A DNA stretch of 64,000 nt, taken from assembly GCF_012489685.1 (NCBI RefSeq), contig NC_080042.1, positions 35,531,158 through 35,595,157 on the forward strand, written 5' to 3'. Made by a program: the position numbers and the translations under genes. Of the stretch, positions 46,156-55,077 are shown in pieces. Under the pieces are notes generated by a model. The model worked only from the letters and a program-made list of their open reading frames with translations. It did no database searches and had not been told where the DNA came from. Position 1 is the first letter of the stretch. Each line of letters begins with the position of its first letter. The stretch comes from Lotus japonicus. Taxonomy: Eukaryota > Streptophyta > Magnoliopsida > Fabales > Fabaceae.

Positions 46156-47100
46156 GATCATCTCCAATGGTTTTAACATTCAACATCCTCAACACTTCAC
46201 TTTTTCTCTTCCCAACACTCCACATCACCTTCTCTCTCCAGTTCAACACTTCATTCAACTTTTACCCACTCCAATGGTTTTTCATTCAACACCCAACCCC
46301 CTACCCCACCACTTTTTTTATTTCATTTTTTGATTTAATTTTATATTTTTCTTTTTATGATTTCATAAAATTAAAATTTTCGATAAAAATTAAATTAAAT
46401 AAACTATTATCGATTTAATTTAATTTAATGTTTAATTTTTAATTTTGGATTATCGATTTAATTTTAGATGTTGATAATTGTTGGGAATTTGGTTAGAAGA
46501 ATTCTGGGTGTTGAAATGGTACTTGTTGGGATCCATTTCAAAGCAAAGGGGATAATAGAAAGATAATAAGATGAATAAGATGATGAAAAACTTGGTTTTT
46601 TTTTTTCTGCCAAATCAAACGAACCAAGGCTCTATTTATAGAGAAAAAAAAATCATGAATTTTGGTAAAAAAAATTATATTTTTAAAATTTTTTTTGAAT
46701 GAAATAATTGAGTTGGAAAGATTAGGATAAACGAAAATCGCCCGAACCAATCAAACGGAGCCACGTGTCCCACTGCAGCCCCTCTCTCTCTCTCCTCTGA
46801 CGCGTGCGTGGCACGCGCCTGTCGTTGCCCAACCAGGGCGTGCCACGCGTCCCACTACCGGAGCCACTGGGTCCCACAGCGCAGCCAACTGACACGGTAC
46901 GCGCCTTGTCGGCGCGTGTGTGGCACGCGCCTGTCGGTCACCAACCAGGGCGTACCACGTGACTCCGGACGCAGGTTTCAACTGTGTTTAATTTTTTCAA
47001 CTCCTCTCTCCCCCTTTCAACTTTCAACACTTCCATTAAACACCATTACACACACATTTCAACATTAAACACTCACATTTCAACACCATTGGAGTTAGTC
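46156..47100. mobile_element. Tourist-like element, 945 bp
   Basis: Flanked by TTA at 46153-46155 and 47101-47103. The ends GATCATCTCCAATGGTTTTAAC and, reversed, GACTAACTCCAATGGTGTTGAA form imperfect TIRs around CTCCAATGG. Subterminal CATTTCAACA/TTCAACA repeats are present on both sides. It is long for a MITE and has no transposase. It includes the GC-rich block at 46797-46975. Confidence 0.75.
46797..46975. repeat. GC-rich CpG repeat block in the Tourist-like element
   Basis: Two direct copies of GTGGCACGCGCCTGTCG (46808 and 46920), each followed by a CCAACCAGGGCGT(G/A)CCACG arm that is nearly its reverse complement. Flanks are very AT-rich. Confidence 0.8.
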
Positions 47101-47375
47101 TTATAGGTTTTTAGCAGTGTGTATTTATTTGCATATATTTAATATTAATCACTTGGATACATAAGAATAAGAATGTGTTATATACATATTAATGACATAT
47201 TAGTTATTTTTAAAAAATATGGCATATTAGTTTATATGAATTTTAATAAAAAGATAAACTAAGTAATAATTTATGTAAACGTAGTATTATATTCTTTAAA
47301 TTTATATTAATAAAAAAGAATTTGATGATATACTATTAATAAATTATTTATTATTCCCAAAAAAAGCATAGACAT

Positions 47376-47394
47376 AATATATATATATATATAT
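47376..47394. repeat. (AT)n microsatellite
   Basis: Uninterrupted AT dinucleotides. Confidence 0.8.
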
Positions 47395-47654
47395 CATTTA
47401 AATTATCACGGTTGGACCCCTGTTCGACCTTTGAACCTTGAACCTGTACCTTAACCGGTTTGATGACCGATCTGATTTTTTAAATATTATTCGTGTGAGT
47501 GATTTTGATAAACTCTTTTTTATTTTCATATATAGTGAATTATTTATGTGATGTTGATCTAAACATATCTCATTGAAAAAAAATATATATATCTCATTGA
47601 CATACTAAAATATTTTGGAATGCAGCAAATGTTTTAGGTTAAGTGATTTGATTT

Positions 47655-48626
47655 AGGGAAAATTACACTCACCTCCCCTCAAGTTTACCCACATGACACA
47701 CACACCCCCTCTGTTTCAAAAAAAACACTAACCTCCCTTACCCTAAACGGCGTCCACTTCCATTAAATCAGAAATATAAGAAACTGAAACGTTTGCCTAT
47801 TTCTCCTTGTCTTTCGTTCACAGATACTGAATCGTTTCTTCTTCTTCTTCTATTCCCGCGCAAGGTCATCAAACTTCTCCCTGTTTGTTCCCCTCTTGGC
47901 TCTTGCAGTACCGGTTTGCCTCTTTTTCTGTTTATTATTTTTGTTCTCAATCGCATGCCTTCTTTGACACAAATTTTTTTTTGGTTGCAAAATACATTTC
48001 AGGTGAGTGATTAACGATGGAGAGTCATGGGTATGACAAACCCAATCCAGGATATGTGCATCTCGTGGTGCATTTTGTTGATAAAAGGGGAGGAAAATCA
48101 AATAAAAATCCAAAAATGACTGTGATTTCTTGGGTCAGATAAATAAACAAACATCTTGTGCTCAATTTACCAAATATGCACAAACAACCACATAAAATGG
48201 TTATCAAGCACAAATATTTCATCCAGTCTCAATACTAGTCTCATGGGTAATCAAGAAAAGCAAAATGGTGCAAAACTGAAATATTTTATGGTGGGTGGAT
48301 GTGAAGTGGAATTGTGTACCTTGGCTGAGGCACACAGAATTACTGCACTAGATACACGCTCTGCTTTTCTGCATCATTTACGTGGCTCTTTGGATGGAAA
48401 GGGGAAGAATGGAAGGAATCACTATGAGTCTATGACTGTATAACAGTGAAGCACCGTTGTTGTTTTTCTTTTTTTGGGTCTAAAGTAACGCTGTTAAGTT
48501 ACTGTTAGATAGATGGGGTATTTGTGTAGTGTGATTAATCTAATAAGGGTGCGTGTATGGTTAAATAATAGTGGGGAGGTGAGTGTTTATTGTCAGACTT
48601 GAGAGGAGGTGAGTGTAATTTTCCCT
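47655..48626. mobile_element. TIR element, 972 bp, non-autonomous
   Basis: Long TIRs: AGGGAAAATTACACTCACCT followed by CCCCTCAAG on the left, and the same in reverse (CCTCTCAAG) on the right, about 28 of 29 matching. Direct repeats TTGATTT flank it (47648-47654 and 48627-48633). Inside are short frames such as 48246-48443 (MGNQEKQNGAKLKYF, ELCTLAEAHRITALDTRSAF) that do not resemble a transposase and may be captured sequence. The superfamily (hAT or Mutator) is undecided because the TSD reads as 7 bp. Confidence 0.75.
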
Positions 48627-49019
48627 TTGATTTATATCTGAATATAGAAGTTCATTTGCTTTCTTTGAGAAAAATTGTCGATAACGTGACTTCATAAAAT
48701 TTAAAATTGAATATTTTTTTTTTGAAAGCAGAATTATTATTAAGAGATATAAGGTAACCTGTGCACAAACAAGCAACAGGATAAGTACAATGACCAAACG
48801 ACTAAGCAAATAAATAACCCACCACCGACCCGCAAAATGGCATCAGCGTCATCCCAAGCAAGGGCCTCATTAAAACTTTACTAGGCAAAACCCAGTGGGA
48901 AAAAACCCAGTAAGGAAAAAGAGTACCACAAGCTTGGGATAGCCATTCTGCTACAAAATACAAAAACTCTATACTCATAAGAAGTCTGACTCAAAAAACA
49001 GCTCCATGGTAGCCAGATT

Positions 49020-49215
49020 CGTGCAAAACATTAAAAGCAACAACAAAACAGCAACAACAGGAGCACAAACAGCAACATCAGCAATTAGCCTCAGCAAAAC
49101 AGCAAACATCACACATTCAACAGCACCAGCATCAGCCAACAACAGCCAGCAACAGCAAATAGGAAAACAGCAACAGCAAACCAGCAGCAACAAAACAGCA
49201 ACAGCAGAAACAACA
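49020..49215. repeat. (CAA/CAG)n low-complexity stretch in the LINE 3' part
   Basis: Dense CAGCAACAACA repeats that read Gln/Thr/Ala/Asn-rich on the plus strand and Leu/Val/Cys-rich on the minus strand. The open frames here (plus 49006, minus 48975) follow from the repeat and are not counted as genes. Confidence 0.8.
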
Positions 49216-49395
49216 CCTGCACAAACTGCTGAAAAATTACCTCGCCTGCATCCAGTACCCCTCCAGATGACCGTTCCAATCCCAGCAGAACCGCATTAAA
49301 ATCCCCAACAAGAAAAACCAATCCACTAAACTACCTCCCTCTTCGTTATTCCGCCTAGCCCACGTACATTCCAAGTGAGACAAGGCCCCGTCATG

Positions 49396-50363
49396 TCAAT
49401 TAAGGTGAGGGTGATTTTCGCGAATTTGAGCTTCCAAACCCCGTAGCATCAAAGCTTCCGACCCCCGCGGTTTAAGCCCTAACTGCTTTCCAACCAACCA
49501 GGCTCTCTGCGCGCGTGTCGTCACACCATCCTCTCCTGTCACTGGTTCTAAGAAATCATGTGGAACTGCTATGGGTTTGTTCTTGCTCCCTTTCGGACGC
49601 CCCTTCTTGGATGAATTTGTGTTTGGTGAATTATACGGCGTCGGCGTAACTGGTTCTGCGTGCTCAAGAGGCAGCAGAGTTTGTAGCGTCTGAGCTTCAA
49701 TGTTCACGCCTTCCACAGGAAAGATAGGGCTGGTAGGATGCATGAACCTGACAATCTGATGAGGAGAAGTATGCACAAAAATTTCACGACATGCTTTAAC
49801 TTGTTTCTGCGAGCCAGAAGTTGTCGAAGCTGGAAAAGACGTCAAACTCAATAAGTTGTTATGTCTGAGAAAACCATTTGCCAAACACGTCCCAGACACT
49901 TGTTGCTGTAGAATATTCTGTGGGTCCCAATAAGTGGAAAAGAGAGGCCAATAATATTTCTGATTCAAATCCTTTGAATTAAATGAGAAACCTGAAACAG
50001 CTAAATTGTTATTTGCATTAATATCATGATTTTGAAATCATTATAACAGATTTTGTGTGCATTTATCATGATGGTAGCAGCGTTTGATTTTTTCCTCCAC
50101 TCCTCAATCTCTGGTAACGTGTAACCTGAGTCCAACAGCACCTGAAACTGCTCCTTGATCTCCTCCCTAAAATTAATGGCTTCAGTTATTCCATTCGAAT
50201 TTGAATTCTTGGCTGCATCATCCACGCACACCGTTTCCGGCCGCTCCTCCTCGTCGGAAACCGTCGCCGGCGAAGAGCCTTGAAACCCCAAGCCGCCGCC
50301 GCTCAAAGGATTCTCTCTGGCTTCATCATTCAACGTTAAAAAATCCTCATCCTGAATCACGTG
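49396..50363 (-). pseudogene. LINE ORF1, 3' part
   Basis: Continues after the Tat insertion with VIQDEDFLTLNDEARENPLS and, after a stop/frame change near 49980, a C-terminal half with KKGRPKGSKNKP (basic, AT-hook-like) and QLGLKPRGSEALMLRGLEAQ. Just beyond, MTGPCLTWNVRGLGG near 49390 is the start of ORF2 endonuclease. The rest of ORF2 is deleted. Confidence 0.75.
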
Positions 50364-50368
50364 TAACC

Positions 50369-50649
50369 TGTTCTTGGAATGAACATTGAAGAGAGGTATA
50401 GTACCTAGAGGTAGAGGATTGTGCTAAGAGAGAATGAGAATGAGAGAGAGAGTGCTGAATTTCATGCGTGATTTACTCAAATGAGCCAAAAGTCCCCTAC
50501 ACTTGATAACTACCTCCTATTTATAGAGCTTGGGTACTACCTATTGGGCCAATTGGGCCTCCGAGGTCAAGGCCCATCTGAAGGCCAGGGCCCCGCCTCA
50601 GGGCGGGATACATGCTGGGCGTTGCCCCTCTAGGGGCTCGCCCAGTCCA
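50369..50649 (-). repeat. 3' LTR of the Tat element
   Basis: 281 bp, identical to 60609-60889 except one base near 50533. On the sense strand it runs TGGACTGGGCGAGCC...CCAAGAACA. A TATA box is at 50518-50525. Confidence 0.95.
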
Positions 50650-51316
50650 CTAGTCCACAAGACACCGAGCTCGAGGTATGAGAGCTAAGTGTGTCTTTTA
50701 AATGCTTTTACATATGTCTTACAGTACACCGGAATCTGCACTGCCAACATGGCTTGAGAAAAGAGAAGTAAACTATATCGCCAACATGGCGTGAGCAAAA
50801 GGAAACTAGCATTTTCAGTTACCCAGTCCACTGACTTGACGAGCAACCCGAGCTGGCAAGTCCACAAGTCTACAAGCGGCGAGAACGATTACTTCGTATT
50901 GGCGATAAGTTGGAGCAGGTGTATGATCGTTCGCCGGCGGGAAAGGTGGCAGGCATGGGTCATGTGCTGATCATTCAATCATTGACTGGCGGTAACCCCG
51001 GCGAGCGACTGAACTTTGTTGTTGGTGTCACCTGTCAGGCGATGGTGTTTGATCTTTATAGTGGCGAGGCTTTTCGCGCTTTCCCTTATTTTAAAACCCT
51101 TTCAAATCCCTATCTGCCCCACGTGACTGCCCCACGTGATGTGTTGGTTACATCAATTTCCCTCTTTCTCCGGAACCGTCACTTCACCTTTCATAACCGT
51201 CCCATCGTGCGCAGTAACTCCCCATTGCACGCGACCCACCTCCCCAAAACCATCATGACTTCCAACCTTCCACACGCGTCCAACACGCGTCACCCTTCCA
51301 GCTTCCCCCCTTCTCC
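50650..51316. other. Tat region between the 3' LTR and the antisense promoter
   Basis: Contains a ~35-bp imperfect direct duplication around GCCAACATGGC(T/G)TGAG (50735 and 50773). No purine-rich tract is evident next to the LTR on the sense strand, which is unusual. No gene. Confidence 0.5.
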
Positions 51317-51324
51317 TATAAAAA
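51317..51324 (+). promoter_or_regulatory. TATA box of the antisense gene in the Tat element
   Basis: TATAAAAA in CTCCTATAAAAACCC on the plus strand, about 220 bases before the ATG at 51540. It lies in a C/T-rich stretch typical of plant core promoters and is separate from the LTR promoters. Confidence 0.6.
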
Positions 51325-51539
51325 CCCTTCTTCCCCACAGTCATCCCTTTCCGAGACCCCTCTTTACTTCCCTAATCGCTTACCAAACTCCCTCTGCCCA
51401 CTTCCGCTCCGGAGCCGTCGCTTATCACCCTTTCCGCTACCCACTCTTCACATCCTACTCCGGTGAGTCCCACTGTCCTTATCTTTGCATCATACACATA
51501 CTCATCTTTCCCTTTCTTTCACTTCACTGTCTTCTAAAA

Positions 51540-54135
51540 ATGGCTTCAAGCCCTACCTCCCCTAACCACTCCTCTTCTTCTTCCGGAAGCGACCCTGATG
51601 CCACCGCCGCCGGCGGCCTCCGTTTAGAGGTCCCGGAGATCCCACCTTACCGACTAAAAACCTACGCCACTCTGCCCCTTCCAGTCCAAATAGCCCCCAC
51701 TCACGAGGCTATAGACCAACCTTCTATTTTCCAGAATAGCGATCTCATCGTGCAGTTCGTGAACTCCCTGGGTGGTTTGTCTAATGACGATGAATTTAAC
51801 GCCAAACTCAGGATCTGGATTTGCAGTCCTGAGGACCGCCCCTGGCTTCATAAGCCAGACGGCGACGTAAAGAGATCCCATTTTTTCTTTGCGTATGAAT
51901 ACATGTTTAGCGAGCTTGGAATCAGGCTTCCTTTCTCGCCCTTTGTCCAAACCGTCCTCCGCGACATCAACGCGGCTCCCTGCCAACTCCACCCTAACGC
52001 CTGGGTCTTCATTCGATGTTTTGAAATCTTAAGCGCCGCTGTCGGCATCGCCCCATCCCCCACCAGTTTCTTCTACCTCTACGACGTCGACCCCAAGTCC
52101 ATCAAAAACAAAGGATGGATTTCCTTGAAGGCCCGAGCCGGCCGGAAGTGCTTGCATCCTCACAAAAGTAACGCGAAGTCCTCCTTCGCACGGAAGTACT
52201 TCCGTGTGGCGGTTCATCCCGCCTACCCAGAGGCATTCACCCTTAGAGACGGGACCGCCCTTTTTCCTCTTTACTGGACGGAGAAGCCCAATGGGATCAC
52301 CGATCCTTCAGAGGAATCTTTGTCCGCCAACGACAAAGCCTTTCTTAATCTCCTTGCCCCACTTCCCATCCTTGACTGCACAACAGTCCTTGAGGGCGCT
52401 GACCTCTCAAGAACTCCCAAATACTTAGGTTGCCCATAGCTCACTTTTATTATTGACATTTCCTTTCTCGTCTCCTATGTTGTCACTGATCGTATTTTTT
52501 ATTGTTACAGAAGATATGAATTTCACGAACGCCGAGCTCCTGAAGGCCCGCGAGAGGAGAATGGCTCGCTTTTCCCCAAAATTCAACACTGAGGGCGACG
52601 TGAAAAAACGGGGCGGTGCTGAGAACCAAGCCGAGAGCACCAAAGTTCCCAAGAGGAGAAGATTGGTCAAAGCCTCCTCCGGCGCCGGCACATCCAACCC
52701 TGGCGCTCAGCCCACCACTGCTGCTGCGCCTAAAGGCAAAAATGTCACTGAAGCCTCCGTCGCCGCGGCTATCGAGCCAACCACCGTACCAGCTTCTACT
52801 CCTGCCACCGCCGATGCGACCGCTGCTGTTGCCGCTGAGTCCTCTGCTGGCGCCACAGCCGCCTCCGTCGGTGCCACAACCACCAACATTTCTCAATCCT
52901 CAGCTGCCGAGAAACTCGCCGGCGTCAACGCCACAAAAGCTGCTGCGTCTTCCGACACTCCTGTTGGAGAGAAGGAAAAAGAAAATGAAACCCCGAAGTC
53001 TCCCTCTCGCCAAGGTGCGCCTCCTAGCCCGCCCTCAACACATGATGCGGGCTCCATGCCTTCCCCGCCTCATCAAGGGGAAAAATCCTGTCCTGGCGCT
53101 GCCACTACCTCTGAAGCGGCTCAAATTGAACAAGCCCCTGCTCCCGAGGTCGGTTCTTCAAGCTATTATAATATGCTCCCCCACGCCATTGAACCCTCAT
53201 AATTCTTACTTGCTGGTCTTAACCGTGACGCCATAGAAAAAGAAGTTTTGAGTCGGGGCCTTAATGACACCAAGGAGGAGACTCTTGCTTGCCTCCTACG
53301 CGCTGGGTGCATCTTTGCCCACGCGTTTGAGAAGTTCAATGCCGCCACCGTTGAAGCTGAGCGGTTGAAGGCCGAAAGTGCTAAGCATCAAGAAGCCGCC
53401 GCTGCTTGGGAAAAGCGTTTCGACAAACTGGCGACGCAGGCAGGAAAAGACAAAGTCTATGCCGACAAGATGATTGGCACGGCGGGGATTAAAATCGGTG
53501 AGCTGGAGGATCAGCTGGCGCTGATGAAGGAAGAAGCAGATGAGCTTGATGCAAGCCTTCAAGCTTGCAAAAAGGAAAAAGAGCAAGCTGAGAAGGACTT
53601 GATCGCCCGAGGCGAGGCGCTGATTGCTAAGGAGTCAGAGCTTGCCATACTGCGCGCTGAGCTGGAGTTAGTGAAGAAGGCGTTGGCGGAGCAAGAGAAA
53701 AAGTCTGCGGAGTCCTTGGCATTGGCGAAGTCTGACATGGAGGCGGTGATGCAGGCTACGTCCGAGGAGATCAAGAAAGCGACCGAAACTCATGCCGAGG
53801 CCCTCGCCATGAAAGATGCTGAGATTGCTTCCCAACTGGCAAAGATCAAAAGACTAGAGGACGAGCTGGCGATGGAGAAGGCCAAATCCACTGAGGCGAG
53901 GGAACAAGCCGCTGACATCGCCCTTGACAACCGCGAGCGCGGTTTCTACCTCGCCAAAGATCAGGCCCAACATTTGTACCCGAACTTTGACTTTAGCGCC
54001 ATGGGAGTAATGAAAGAGATAACCGCCGCAGGACTGGTTGGTCCCGACGATCCTCCCCTGATTGACCAACACCTCTGGACAGCGACTGAAGAAGAAGAGG
54101 AAGAAGAAGAACAGGAGAAAGAAAACAATGAATAA
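51540..54135 (+). CDS. Antisense spliced ORF of the Tat element (Transposase_28-like plus coiled coil), with one internal stop
   Basis: It lies on the opposite strand to gag-pol, between pol and the 3' LTR. Exons 51540-52428 and 52511-54135 join across a GT-AG intron in matching phase, giving 837 codons with one in-frame TAA at 53200-53202 (codon 527). Start: ATG of MASSPTSPNHSSSS downstream of a TATA box; the frame is open further up to 50910 but that part looks like UTR. Residues about 100-280 (ELGIRLPFSPFVQTVLRDI, QLHPNAWVFIRCFEIL, FFYLYDV, KGWISLKARAG, YFRVAVHP) resemble the 'putative gypsy type transposon' domain (PF04195). Next come an Ala/Thr/Pro/Ser-rich, poorly ordered linker, a long coiled coil (53370-53930), and an acidic tail ending EEEEEEEEQEKENNE. 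Antisense ORFs are known in Tat elements, but their function is unknown. The stop inactivates the C-terminal half in this copy unless it is read through. Confidence 0.82.
52429..52510 (+). other. Intron of the antisense ORF
   Basis: Donor CTTAG|GTTGCC, acceptor TATTGTTACAG|AA, 82 bp, T-rich. Exon 1 ends with one base of a codon and exon 2 supplies two, which keeps the reading frame. Unspliced, the frame stops at 52437. Confidence 0.7.
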
Positions 54136-55077
54136 TGTAATTTTAACATTACTTTAGCTTTTACTGTCACCTTGTAGTGTACTTTTCCGCCATTCGTCTA
54201 TGTTTAAGCAACCCTTCGCCATAGCTTTTTATATCGCCGTTGGATATTTTGTAAATCATGTTGGAATGCTTCCGCCGTACACTTTTTTAGTCGCCGCCTT
54301 CTTATGGCTTAAAAAATTTAAGAATAAGTTTCATAGTTTAACCCCTCAACACGCCAGAGTAGTAAAATATTCAACATCCTGAGTGACCAAGCACTCGCCT
54401 TCCACCTTATTCATTCGCCGACCTTATATCTTGCGCTATTTTTCACGCGTCATATGATTGAATTACGCCTAACGATTTCGTGCCTTAATTTTAACTAGGA
54501 CTTGTTGCTTGGTATTCCACCACCAAGACTTTAGACGTTTTCCCCAATAGGAAGAAACGGCCTCCATTCTCGAGGACTTCGCCCGGGGCTTTGCCCGCTC
54601 GGGGCTTACAATGCTTGGATCCCAATGGCCAGTTGGGGGTCCCAAGACTTTTGCCTAGCTAACGACGCTCGTCGTATTCTGGCGAGACTTACCCAGCACA
54701 TCGTTTACGGGACCGGCGATCACGTCAGACTTTCCGGAGGGTGATTCCCAGGCGTCAAAGGCCATTTGTGGAATCGCCACAACCTTCAGGGTTCCAGCAA
54801 GCCCCTTTGGGGATCAAGCTTGTCCCACTTAGTGATCGCCGTAATTCTTTATGTCGATCGGCAATTCCGATCGTCAGGGAATCCCTGGAATTTTTGGACA
54901 CGAATTTCGTGAGTTTTCGTTTTATTTTATTGATGGAGCGCCTCATTAGAAAACTCCTTTCGGAGAAAAAGAGCACGCCTTGTTATTGCAATACATTGGA
55001 GAATTTGAAAACACTTCGGAAAATCTTAAAGATATCTGGCTCCGGCGATTCCGCCTTGTTCACTTTCTCGCCTGCGA
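54136..55077. other. Tat spacer between the antisense ORF and pol
   Basis: The two convergent coding regions end 942 bp apart. No conserved gene was seen in this stretch; the 123-codon plus frame at 54741 has no recognisable domain. It probably holds both 3' UTRs. Confidence 0.5.

Larger units (their letters stand above)
45764..47494. mobile_element. Possible TIR element with GATCGG..CCGGT ends
   Basis: The left end CAGTGTTCAGAAAACGAGATCGG and the reverse of the right end (AATATTTAAAAAATCAGATCGG near 47494) are similar. Both are followed by GGTC(A/T)-type and CCGGTT-type blocks seen in many plant non-autonomous DNA transposons. No TSD was confirmed. A Tourist-like element lies inside it. Confidence 0.4.

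Noticed and set aside
46065..46418. 117-codon Phe/Leu-rich ORF
   Set aside because: Low-complexity T/C-rich sequence spanning a Tourist end; no domain.
49006..49299. Gln/Thr/Ala-rich ORF, possible prion-like protein
   Set aside because: Product of (CAA/CAG) repeats within the 3' part of a minus-strand LINE.
52483..53236. Other-frame ORFs over the antisense gene (minus 137 codons, plus 206 codons)
   Set aside because: Pro- or Gly-rich shadows of the GC-rich linker; the chosen frame alone continues through a spliced, domain-containing product.
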